32,288 bases of DNA. Source: Clostridia bacterium (GTDB taxonomy: Bacteria; Bacillota; Clostridia; UMGS1883; UMGS1540). Numbering within the stretch: position 1 is the first letter of the stretch; every line of letters begins with the position of its first letter. Position numbers and translations under genes: made by a program. Under the pieces are notes generated by a model. The model saw nothing but the letters and a program-made list of their open reading frames with translations, was not told the origin of the DNA and did no database searches. Of this stretch, positions 15,609 to 22,643 are shown piece after piece. The DNA is taken from positions 1-32,288 of the forward strand of contig JAFSYJ010000035.1 of the NCBI GenBank assembly GCA_017450025.1, read 5' to 3'.

Positions 15609-16736
15609 TTACAGTTTTATTTTGTCTATAGCCTTGTCGTTAAACGAAAAACCAAGCTCTTCAGCCCACTTGTCAATAGTTTCATCAACTTTGTCGCTGC
15701 TTATAGTTGATTTTATCTTTTCGATAGCACTGTCATATTCTTCACCCGATGTGGGGAGAGGCAGTCTCTTGATAATATGGTAGCCGTATGTTGTCTCAAC
15801 AGGCTCTTTGGTAATTTCTCCTTCTTTGAGGTCAAACGCTGCCTTTTCAAATTCTTCTACCATTTCACCCTTTGTGAAGAGGTATCCATTTGTACCGTTC
15901 AGATTGCCTTCGGAGTCAACATCTGCGGAGTTTGCCTTCATAAGAGTGTCAAAATCTGCGCCGCCGTTAAGCTGGGCAATAAGATCCGTAGCCTTTTTCT
16001 TTGCTTCTTCCTTTAAAGCGTCAGCGTCGGCCTCGGTATTTTCTTCTTCTGCCTTTTCAGCGTTTTCTGCATCGGCTTTGGATTGTTCTTCGTCAGCTTC
16101 GCCGTCTTTTTCGGCTGTTTCTTCTACTGCTTCGGCTTCATCTTCTTTGGGAGTGCTTGAAATAAGAATATGCTTTGCAAAAACATAATCTTCTTTAAGC
16201 TTTGCCTGAACCTCTTCGTCAGAAACTTCCGCATCTTCAGAAAAATACTTTTCTATTGTTTTCTGAGCGAGAATTTCGGATTTAATTATATTTTCAACAT
16301 CTTCAAGAGTAAAACCGTTTTCAGCCATAACCTGCTCGTAGCTATATCTGCCGCCGAGCTGTTCTATGAGAGAAGTCTTTTGCGTTTTTACGCTTTCCAG
16401 ATCTTCTTCGGTAAGCGTTGCTCCGTCTGCAATTGCTTTTGCTTTGAGAACAAGAGTCTTTTTAACGGTATCTTTTGCAAGGTTTTTAGCGTACTCCGCT
16501 GCGGTTACGCCCTCTATCATAACCGTATTCCAGTCACTGTCGGTCGTTATTGAACTCCCGCTTTGCGAAGCAGCGTTTGTTGCCTGCGATTTTGCCTGCA
16601 TAAGATAAAAATTAAATTCACCTTTACCTATTGATTCGTCACCGACAGATGCCATTTTTGTAACATCTTTAATATTACATGCGCTTACAAGAAACAACAT
16701 CGTTACGGCTAAAATAACAGCAAATAATTTTTTCAT
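15609..16736 (-). CDS. prsA: PrsA-like lipoprotein foldase (parvulin peptidyl-prolyl isomerase)
   Basis: The 375-residue protein starts with a lipoprotein signal whose lipobox LVSAC ends at Cys20, so it should be lipid-anchored on the outer face of the membrane. A SurA/PrsA-type N-terminal helical part (about 25-185) precedes a parvulin domain. The first strand FAKHILIS (about 186-193) and the later blocks GGADFDTLMKANSADV and YGYHIIKRL are standard. Unusually, about 44 residues (around 198-241), nearly half of them Asp or Glu, are inserted between the first strand and the helix of the isomerase domain. The gene lies 98 bases after mfd and has its own promoter and a structured leader. It heads the prsA-yebC unit. 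Folding of secreted proteins is the expected role. Confidence 0.9.
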   Translation of the reverse strand: MKKLFAVILAVTMLFLVSACNIKDVTKMASVGDESIGKGEFNFYLMQAKSQATNAASQSGSSITTDSDWNTVMIEGVTAAEYAKNLAKDTVKKTLVLKAKAIADGATLTEEDLESVKTQKTSLIEQLGGRYSYEQVMAENGFTLEDVENIIKSEILAQKTIEKYFSEDAEVSDEEVQAKLKEDYVFAKHILISSTPKEDEAEAVEETAEKDGEADEEQSKADAENAEKAEEENTEADADALKEEAKKKATDLIAQLNGGADFDTLMKANSADVDSEGNLNGTNGYLFTKGEMVEEFEKAAFDLKEGEITKEPVETTYGYHIIKRLPLPTSGEEYDSAIEKIKSTISSDKVDETIDKWAEELGFSFNDKAIDKIKL

Positions 16737-16755
16737 ACTTTTCCTTAGCCTTTCC

Positions 16756-16802
16756 GGCTCACATAAATTTTGTCAACCGTACTTACCGTGAGCCTGGTAA
16801 GT
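16756..16802 (-). promoter_or_regulatory. Predicted H-type RNA pseudoknot in the prsA leader
   Basis: On the minus strand stem 1 is ACTTACC (16802-16796) with GGTAAGT (16787-16781). Its loop carries GGCTCAC (16794-16788), which is exactly complementary to GTGAGCC (16762-16756) downstream, giving a 7-bp stem 2. Loop lengths are 1, 0 and 18 bases, the geometry of a classical H-type pseudoknot. The structure would fill most of the leader and end about ten bases before the ribosome binding site AAGGAAAAG. It matches no known riboswitch class that I recognise. Confidence 0.6.
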
Positions 16803-16817
16803 TACTTCAATATTACT

Positions 16818-16846
16818 ATAATACACCAAACTTGTTAAAGTTTCAA
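16818..16846 (-). promoter_or_regulatory. Sigma-A promoter for prsA
   Basis: Minus-strand TTGAAA (16846-16841) and TATTAT (16823-16818) are 17 bases apart. The -35 overlaps the last codons of mfd. The predicted start near 16811 places the transcript end about ten bases before the pseudoknot. Confidence 0.65.
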
Positions 16847-19800
16847 GTCTTTTAATAAATTTTTTAAATTAAAAATAAGCTCCGTGTCCGTCGTTTTTGA
16901 CATTTTAATTGTAAGATACGGCTTTTCGCCGCCGGAGAACATAATGTTTTTCTTGTATTTTGAAATTATGTTTGCAAGGCCTTCCGGCTTTGGCGGATTA
17001 TTTTCATCAAAGCATATTTTTATTTTTTCAGGCGTTCCGCTAATTTCACTCACGCCTGCCTCAGATGCCAAAACACGCAATAAGGCAAGCTCGGTAAGAA
17101 TATTTGTTTCCTGCGGAACATCTCCGAACCTGTCAATCAGCTCATCTATAACGCGCTCTTTGTCTGCGTCTGTTTCAATATCGGCGATCGTGCGGTAAAT
17201 TTCAAGCCGCTGCTTGCTGTCCTCAATATAGCTGTCGGGTATTTTTGCGTTAATTGCAATATCAATAACGGTTTCGGTCTTTGATTTTAAGGGAGCGTCA
17301 GATTCCTGAAGCTCTGAAACGGATTCGTTCAACAGGCGCACATACATATCGTAACCGACTGATGCCATAAACCCATGCTGTTCCGGCCCGAGAAGATTGC
17401 CCGCGCCTCTTATTTCAAGGTCGCGCATTGCAATTTTAAAGCCTGAGCCCAGCTCTGTAAATTCCTTAATTGCGACAAGGCGTTTTTCGGCGACCTCCGT
17501 GAGCATTTTGTCCCTGCGGAACGTAAGGTAAGCATAAGCGACGCGAGAGGCTCTTCCAACGCGCCCGCGGAGCTGATAAAGTTGGCTTAAGCCCATATTG
17601 TCTGCGTTTTCTACAATTAAGGTGTTTACATTCGGTATATCAATTCCCGATTCGATTATTGTAGTGCAGACAAGCACATCGATTTCGCCGTCGAGCACCT
17701 TTTCCATTATTGTTTCAAGCTCGTGTTCGTTCATCTGCCCGTGAGCCACGGCAACGCGCGCCTCCGGAATCATATCGGCAATTTTTTTTGCGTGAGAATA
17801 AATGCCTGAAACCCTGTTATATACATAATATACCTGTCCGCCGCGCTCCAGCTCGCGCTCGATTGCGTCTTTAACGATATATTCATCGTATTCCATAACA
17901 TAAGTCTGAACAGGGCGGCGCTCCGCAGGGGGCATCGATATAATGCTCATATCGCGTATGCCCGTCATAGCCATATTAAGTGTGCGCGGAATCGGAGTTG
18001 CGGTAAGCGTTAGGACATCTATGCCCTTTTTCATATCCTTTATTTTTTCTTTATGGCTTACACCAAAGCGCTGTTCTTCGTCGATTACAAGAAGTCCTAA
18101 TTTTTTAAATTCAACATCTTTACCTAAAAGCTTGTGCGTTCCTATAACGATGTCAACACCGCCGTTTTTGAGGCTTTGTATGATCTTTTTCTGCTCCGTC
18201 GCAGTACGGAAGCGCGAGAGCATTTCGATACGCACGGGGAACGCCTTCATTCTTTCAACAAAGTGATTGTAATGCTGGGCGGCGAGAATAGTCGTCGGCA
18301 CAAGGTACGCGCATTGGTATCCGTCCATAACGCATTTGAAGGCGGCACGCACGGCAACCTCGGTTTTTCCGTAGCCGACATCTCCGCATAAGAGCCTATC
18401 CATAGGCTTGGCGTTTTCCATATCCTTTTTGATTTCTTCAATGCTCTTGAGCTGATCGGGAGTTTCTTCGTAGATAAATTCGTCTTCAAACTCCCTTTGC
18501 CACTCCGTGTCGGGAGAAAATGCGTGTCCTACCGTTCTGCTACGCTCAGCATACAGGTCTATAAGCTTTATGGCAAGCTTTTTAACGCTGGATTTTACTC
18601 TCGCTTTCGTGTTGTTCCACTCCGCTCCGCCGAGCCTGCTTATCTTCGGCGCGGGCGCGTCTTCGCCTGCATGGGAATATTTATATAGCAAATTAAGTTG
18701 GTTGACGGGGACATACAAAACATCTCCGCCTTTATAATTTATCTTGAGATAATCGCGCGTTATTCCGCCTGCATCAAGTGATACAAGCCCTTCAAACTCG
18801 CCAATTCCGTGATTAATATGAACTACATAATCGCCTGCAGTAAGCTCGTCAAAGCGGCGTATTGTCTTGCCCGCGTCGGCAGATGAAATGCGGCGTTTGC
18901 GCTTTTTGACAAACACATCTCCGCCGCTTATAAAGACAGCCTTCGCCTGTGGGTACTCAAAGCTTTTGGAAACGGTTTCTTCGTAAATTCCTGCGACTGA
19001 AGGGGATACAGCCCCGATGCGGCAAGGGATTTCGCGTTCCGTAAGCATATCGCATATACCTCTTGTGCGCTGCTTGCCGCCTGCCATTATAAATACGCTG
19101 TAACCCTTGTGCAGCCAGGCTTTTACATCGTCTGCAAGGATATCCATTTGCCCCGAATAGGCCGAGAGAATTTTGACGGAAAAGCGTATCACCTCCGACG
19201 GTTTATAGTCGGGGCTACTCTGCGACAAAAGACAAAAACCGAGCAAAAACGACTTGCTTTGTATGAGTTTTATGGCAGATTCATACGCGATCATTGGATA
19301 TTTTTCCGCTTTTTTGCCCTTTAATGACAGTTGGGCAAGCCTTTCTTCCACATTTTTGGCGTATTTTTTTGCCGCTTCGGAAATTTTGGCAGGCATATCG
19401 AAAACAAAAATCGTTTCATCATTAAAATAATCCGCAATGCAGCCTTCTCCAAAATCGCCGTCGGCCGGAATAATGCGCGCGGAACTTATGGTTTCGCGCG
19501 AGAGCTGGCTTTCAATGTCAAAATATCTGACAGTGTCCACTTCGTCACCGAAAAGCTCAATTCTGTACGGGTATTCCTCGCCGGGGACAAAAACATCAAC
19601 AATTCCGCCGCGAACCGCAAACTGACCGATGCCTGTGACCTCGGGCACTCTTTTATATCCGTTCTGCGCGAGACGCTTTGCGGGTTCTGTCATATCCTCG
19701 CCTGAGTTTATGCTGAAGGTACGCGCGTTAAAGGTATTTTTTTGCATGACAAAAGACAAAAGAGACGGCACGCTTACAACTGCCGACGCTCCTTTGTCGA

Positions 19801-20125
19801 TTTGGCTGAGCGCTGTTATACGGCTGCCACGAAGGTCAAAGCTTGCGCTTTCCGCTTCAAGACCCGATATGTCGTACGGCGGAAGCTTTACAATATCCGT
19901 AATACCGAAATTTTCAAGCTCATCAGCAAATTCTTTTGCCGAGAGCTCATTGGGAGAAATAACAAGAACTCTTTTGCCTGTTTCGTGCATCAGAGCTGAC
20001 AAAATATGAGCTCTTGCACCCTCTGCCGCGCCCAATATATTTATGTGTGCTTTTGATTTACCAAACGCTGTCAATAGCTTTTGGTAGCCTTCAAGACTCC
20101 GAAGTGCGTCGAAAAAATCATTCAT
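16835..20125 (-). CDS. mfd: Transcription-repair coupling factor Mfd
   Basis: Mfd removes RNA polymerase stalled at DNA lesions and recruits UvrA. The protein is about 1096 residues, slightly short for the family (roughly 1150). In order it has the UvrB-homology region (1-350), with FAVRGGIVDVFVPG near 170-182, and the CarD-like RNA-polymerase-binding domain (about 425-485; GDYVVHINHGIGEFEGL). The helicase/translocase core follows, with Walker A GDVGYGKT near 582-589 and DEEQRFGV near 682-689. QLRGRVGRASRVAYAYL and the C-terminal TRCF domain close it. The ATG at 20125 overlaps the end of pth by eight bases; a GTG nine bases upstream is possible but has no better ribosome binding site. The pth-mfd-prsA order is common in Clostridia. 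Confidence 0.96.
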   Translation of the reverse strand: MNDFFDALRSLEGYQKLLTAFGKSKAHINILGAAEGARAHILSALMHETGKRVLVISPNELSAKEFADELENFGITDIVKLPPYDISGLEAESASFDLRGSRITALSQIDKGASAVVSVPSLLSFVMQKNTFNARTFSINSGEDMTEPAKRLAQNGYKRVPEVTGIGQFAVRGGIVDVFVPGEEYPYRIELFGDEVDTVRYFDIESQLSRETISSARIIPADGDFGEGCIADYFNDETIFVFDMPAKISEAAKKYAKNVEERLAQLSLKGKKAEKYPMIAYESAIKLIQSKSFLLGFCLLSQSSPDYKPSEVIRFSVKILSAYSGQMDILADDVKAWLHKGYSVFIMAGGKQRTRGICDMLTEREIPCRIGAVSPSVAGIYEETVSKSFEYPQAKAVFISGGDVFVKKRKRRISSADAGKTIRRFDELTAGDYVVHINHGIGEFEGLVSLDAGGITRDYLKINYKGGDVLYVPVNQLNLLYKYSHAGEDAPAPKISRLGGAEWNNTKARVKSSVKKLAIKLIDLYAERSRTVGHAFSPDTEWQREFEDEFIYEETPDQLKSIEEIKKDMENAKPMDRLLCGDVGYGKTEVAVRAAFKCVMDGYQCAYLVPTTILAAQHYNHFVERMKAFPVRIEMLSRFRTATEQKKIIQSLKNGGVDIVIGTHKLLGKDVEFKKLGLLVIDEEQRFGVSHKEKIKDMKKGIDVLTLTATPIPRTLNMAMTGIRDMSIISMPPAERRPVQTYVMEYDEYIVKDAIERELERGGQVYYVYNRVSGIYSHAKKIADMIPEARVAVAHGQMNEHELETIMEKVLDGEIDVLVCTTIIESGIDIPNVNTLIVENADNMGLSQLYQLRGRVGRASRVAYAYLTFRRDKMLTEVAEKRLVAIKEFTELGSGFKIAMRDLEIRGAGNLLGPEQHGFMASVGYDMYVRLLNESVSELQESDAPLKSKTETVIDIAINAKIPDSYIEDSKQRLEIYRTIADIETDADKERVIDELIDRFGDVPQETNILTELALLRVLASEAGVSEISGTPEKIKICFDENNPPKPEGLANIISKYKKNIMFSGGEKPYLTIKMSKTTDTELIFNLKNLLKDLKL

Positions 20126-20684
20126 AAGATACACCGTTAAAGCAGTTCATAGCGGCCTCTACGCCATCTTTTATAATTGCTTCGATTATTTTATCGGTTT
20201 CTTTTATACATTTTGTGACCTTTATTCCGTCTTCTTTTGAAAACTTACCCAGCACATGGTCGATAAGGTCGGCTTCCTGCTTGCCCACACCTATTCTGAT
20301 GCGCGGAAAATTTTCGGAATTAAGGTGATAGATAATTGACTTCATCCCGTTATGACCGCCTGCCGAGCCTGACGGGCGCACGCGGAGCCTGCCAGTATCA
20401 AGCGCAATATCGTCATATATTACAATTATGTTTTGGTCGGGTATTTTATAAAAGCGCGATATTTCGCCTATGGCTTCTCCGCTGTTATTCATAAAGGTCT
20501 GCGGCTTTAAGAGAATAACCTTTTCGCCCATAACCGTACCCTCGCCATAGACGGACTTGAATTTTATTTTATTTATTTTTATGTTGAATTTTAAGGCAAG
20601 ATAATCCGCCGCAACAAAGCCTGCGTTATGCCGTGTATATTGATATTTTGCGCCCGGATTGCCGAGCCCTGCTATTAAGTACAT
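20118..20684 (-). CDS. pth: Peptidyl-tRNA hydrolase
   Basis: Pth releases tRNA from prematurely dropped peptidyl-tRNA so that it can be reused. The 188-residue protein has the family start MYLIAGLGNPGAKY, catalytic His19 in YTRHNAGF, the substrate-binding block KPQTFMNNSGEAI, and the acidic DDIALDTGRLRVRPSGSAGG region. Its length is normal. The ATG at 20684 was chosen over a GTG nine bases upstream because GGGTGAG is properly spaced only for the ATG; the GTG lies inside that site. It is the first gene of the pth-mfd pair, transcribed from a near-consensus promoter divergent from the phosphopantetheinyl transferase gene. Confidence 0.96.
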   Translation of the reverse strand: MYLIAGLGNPGAKYQYTRHNAGFVAADYLALKFNIKINKIKFKSVYGEGTVMGEKVILLKPQTFMNNSGEAIGEISRFYKIPDQNIIVIYDDIALDTGRLRVRPSGSAGGHNGMKSIIYHLNSENFPRIRIGVGKQEADLIDHVLGKFSKEDGIKVTKCIKETDKIIEAIIKDGVEAAMNCFNGVSYE

Positions 20685-20701
20685 ATTTCTCACCCGTATA
20701 T

Positions 20702-20730
20702 ATTATAACTCAATTTATACTGTTTATCAA
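20702..20730 (-). promoter_or_regulatory. Sigma-A promoter for pth-mfd
   Basis: Minus-strand TTGATA (20730-20725) and a perfect TATAAT (20707-20702) are 17 bases apart and lie just before the pth ribosome binding site. Confidence 0.8.
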
Positions 20731-20745
20731 CCAATTTTTTCACAC

Positions 20746-20774
20746 TTGACAAATATATGTTATTATTGCATAAT
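20746..20774 (+). promoter_or_regulatory. Sigma-A promoter for the phosphopantetheinyl transferase gene
   Basis: A perfect TTGACA (20746-20751) and CATAAT (20769-20774) are 17 bases apart. The expected transcription start, about seven bases after the -10, coincides with the ATG at 20781, so the mRNA may have no 5' leader. Confidence 0.8.
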
Positions 20775-20780
20775 TAAGGT

Positions 20781-21353
20781 ATGATTTATATTTATATGAC
20801 GAATGTCACCAAGCTTGAATTTAATAAAAGCTATTTTTTATCGGACTACCGCAGAAAAAAGATCGAGAAAATAAAAAACGAGAATTCAAAAAAGCTTTCT
20901 CTCGGAGCGGAACTGGTGCTTTATTATGCCCTGAAAAAGCACCGTCCTGATATGGCACTGCCGCCCGACATAAAAGTCTCGCCTACGGGCAAGCCGTATA
21001 TAGACGGGGTGTATTTCAGCCTGTCTCATTCACACGATTACGCCGCGTGTGCCGTGGCGGAGTGCGATGTGGGGCTGGATATTGAAAAAATAAACAAAGA
21101 GCAAAACCTTGCGGTGGGAAAAAAGTTTTTGACTGATGACGAGCTTAAGCTATTGACGGCTGACAACTTTTTTGATTTTTGGACAAAAAAAGAGAGCTTT
21201 ATTAAGCTTAACGGCTTTGACAGATCGCCGGGGCCGAAAACATTCAGCGTTTTAAGCGGGAATTTTTATTCTTTTACGGAAAATGGATATTATATAACGG
21301 CGGCATCAGAAAAGCCTGATACCGCCGTGGTGAATATAATTACACTTGAATAA
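20781..21353 (+). CDS. 4'-phosphopantetheinyl transferase, Sfp-type
   Basis: The enzyme moves the phosphopantetheine arm of CoA onto a carrier-protein serine. The 190-residue protein has the Sfp-superfamily motifs in order: SPTGKPYIDGVYFSLSHS (about 67-84), the magnesium site VGLDIEKI with Asp100 and Glu102, and FWTKKESFIKLNG (133-145). It is shorter than Sfp itself (about 224), closer to the compact clostridial forms. No carrier protein or synthetase of the NRPS/PKS type is in the window, so its target is unknown; serving the fatty-acid carrier or a remote pathway is possible. No Shine-Dalgarno precedes either the ATG at 20781 or the next one at 20796, and the promoter position suggests a leaderless message. 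Confidence 0.9.
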   Translation: MIYIYMTNVTKLEFNKSYFLSDYRRKKIEKIKNENSKKLSLGAELVLYYALKKHRPDMALPPDIKVSPTGKPYIDGVYFSLSHSHDYAACAVAECDVGLDIEKINKEQNLAVGKKFLTDDELKLLTADNFFDFWTKKESFIKLNGFDRSPGPKTFSVLSGNFYSFTENGYYITAASEKPDTAVVNIITLE

Positions 21354-21360
21354 AACTTAT

Positions 21361-21402
21361 AAACCGGAGGAGTTAGTCTTCAAAAATCCTTTCGGTTTTT
21401 TC
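21361..21402 (+). terminator. Terminator after the phosphopantetheinyl transferase gene
   Basis: AAACCGGAGGA (21361-21371) can pair imperfectly with TCCTTTCGGTTT (21387-21398), followed by a T run. It overlaps the 3' end of the convergent YesL-type gene. Confidence 0.5.
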
Positions 21403-22206
21403 TTTTGACTGTCCTATGCCTGTTAATTTCTCAACAACGCTGTATGTGTAAACCATCTGCATTGTCCACAAAAGCGAAAACAGTATAAGTATCGCTACAA
21501 CGAAAACTACAAGCAAAGACGGAATCAAAAAGGCTATCGCAAGGTATATTGCAACAGACAATACCAAAAGCAAAAGATTTTGCGGCAGGCGCGCAAAGCA
21601 GAATATAAACGAATGTTTATACAGACTCCACAAAGACGCCTTAAAGGTAACCATAAGCAGATACAAATACATTCTCGATATGCAGTAGAGAATCGCGACA
21701 AGATAAATGGGTATCCTGAACACATTAAGCTGCGGAACTTGAGTAAAAATATTAAAATTGATAAGGAGCAAATATATAAAGATAAAATCAATTATCATTA
21801 CAACAACGCTCTGCTTTAAATTTTTTTTGATATGCTCAAAGAAGTCGCTTGCCAAAAATGCGTGCTCGCCGCGTACAAAGCAGCGCAGCACATAGACAAA
21901 TCCCGGAGTCAGTACGCCGCCGCCGAGCATAAGCATAATAAATATCGAAATCACAATACACAGCAAAAATGCGTTTGCGCCCAATTCCTCAACAGACGAC
22001 ACTACAATATTAAGATATATCGTGCCGAAAATAAAGTAAACTGCAAAAACAGGCAGAGAACAAAGCACATACAAAAGGTTGATCTTAACAAGGTTTGAAA
22101 ATTTTCTTGTCAGGATATCAAAAAAGAGTGCGATTCCTTTTTTTGGCGGCAAATTTTCAGGCACGCCGGGACCAGGTTTATCGTAATTAAAATTAAATAA
22201 TCCCAT
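21373..22206 (-). CDS. YesL-family (DUF624) integral membrane protein
   Basis: The 277-residue protein begins with a soluble MGLFNFNYDKPGPGVPEN segment and then KKGIALFFDILTRKFSNLVK, the typical DUF624 opening. About five or six hydrophobic membrane segments follow. In other Firmicutes YesL-like genes often sit beside sugar ABC transporters or glycan-use genes, and here the neighbours are fucose genes. The molecular function of the family is not established. The ATG at 22206 has AGGTGG five to six bases upstream; a GTG nine bases earlier overlaps that site and was rejected. The gene has its own near-consensus promoter, and a TGACAATGTCA palindrome (22225-22235) lies in the leader as a possible operator. 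Confidence 0.75.
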   Translation of the reverse strand: MGLFNFNYDKPGPGVPENLPPKKGIALFFDILTRKFSNLVKINLLYVLCSLPVFAVYFIFGTIYLNIVVSSVEELGANAFLLCIVISIFIMLMLGGGVLTPGFVYVLRCFVRGEHAFLASDFFEHIKKNLKQSVVVMIIDFIFIYLLLINFNIFTQVPQLNVFRIPIYLVAILYCISRMYLYLLMVTFKASLWSLYKHSFIFCFARLPQNLLLLVLSVAIYLAIAFLIPSLLVVFVVAILILFSLLWTMQMVYTYSVVEKLTGIGQSKEKTERIFED

Positions 22207-22254
22207 TTTACCCACCTATCTGACTGACAATGTCAATCTTTTTGATTCTAAATG

Positions 22255-22283
22255 ATTGTATCATATCTGCAGAATGTTGTCAA
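22255..22283 (-). promoter_or_regulatory. Sigma-A promoter for the YesL-type gene
   Basis: Minus-strand TTGACA (22283-22278) and TACAAT (22260-22255) are 17 bases apart. Confidence 0.78.
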
Positions 22284-22314
22284 ATAAATATTAGAGGCAA
22301 TTACAGTCAGCAAT

Positions 22315-22575
22315 TTATTTTTCTGTAACAACGCCCTTTTTAAGAATAACATTGGCGTAAAGAGCGGATTCGCCTGTCATAACAACGGCGTACGCCTTTT
22401 TTGCGCGTTCATAAAATGCAAATCTTTCGATTTGTTCGATTTTTTCGTTTGTATAAGGCTTTATGATTTCTGCATACTCGTCCCATATCGGTGTTTCAAC
22501 CGTGTCGCCGGGAACTTTTTCCATCATTACCTTTAAAAGTTCGGGTGATATAATACTTGGAATACCTTTTAACAT
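22315..22575 (-). CDS. fucU: L-fucose mutarotase FucU, internally shortened
   Basis: The 86-residue protein matches FucU at both ends but lacks the middle. Residues 1-18 (MLKGIPSIISPELLKV and on) align with the FucU N-terminus. From PGDTVETPIW at 22 to the end (IERFAFYERAKKAYAVVMTGE, then LKKGV) it aligns with the C-terminal half. A normal FucU of about 140 residues carries GHGDEI and a following Asp/His region there, including the catalytic His22. Roughly 54 residues are gone, in frame, so mutarotase activity is doubtful. The ribosome binding site AAGGAGAG is intact and no stop interrupts the frame. It lies downstream of fucI after a terminator-like hairpin. Either a decayed gene, a scaffold remnant or a small assembly deletion is possible. 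Confidence 0.75.
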   Translation of the reverse strand: MLKGIPSIISPELLKVMMEKVPGDTVETPIWDEYAEIIKPYTNEKIEQIERFAFYERAKKAYAVVMTGESALYANVILKKGVVTEK

Positions 22576-22591
22576 AATTAAAACACTCTCC

Positions 22592-22622
22592 TTTTTAAAA
22601 AGCCCCGCAGAGCGAGGCTTTT
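22592..22622 (-). terminator. Terminator-like hairpin between fucI and fucU
   Basis: On the minus strand AAAAGCCTCGC (22622-22612) pairs with GCGGGGCTTTT (22608-22598), with one U-G pair and a three-base loop, then a short U run. It would reduce fucU expression relative to fucI. Confidence 0.72.
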
Positions 22623-22643
22623 ATTAAACTGTTTGTCCGTGTA

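Noticed and set aside
16763..16780. TTGACA on the minus strand within the prsA leader as a promoter -35
   Set aside because: No -10 element at suitable spacing; it lies in the long loop of the predicted pseudoknot, downstream of a better promoter.
16756..16802. prsA leader as a preQ1, fluoride or SAM-II riboswitch
   Set aside because: The pseudoknot shape is similar, but the conserved core bases of those classes are absent and prsA is not a known target.
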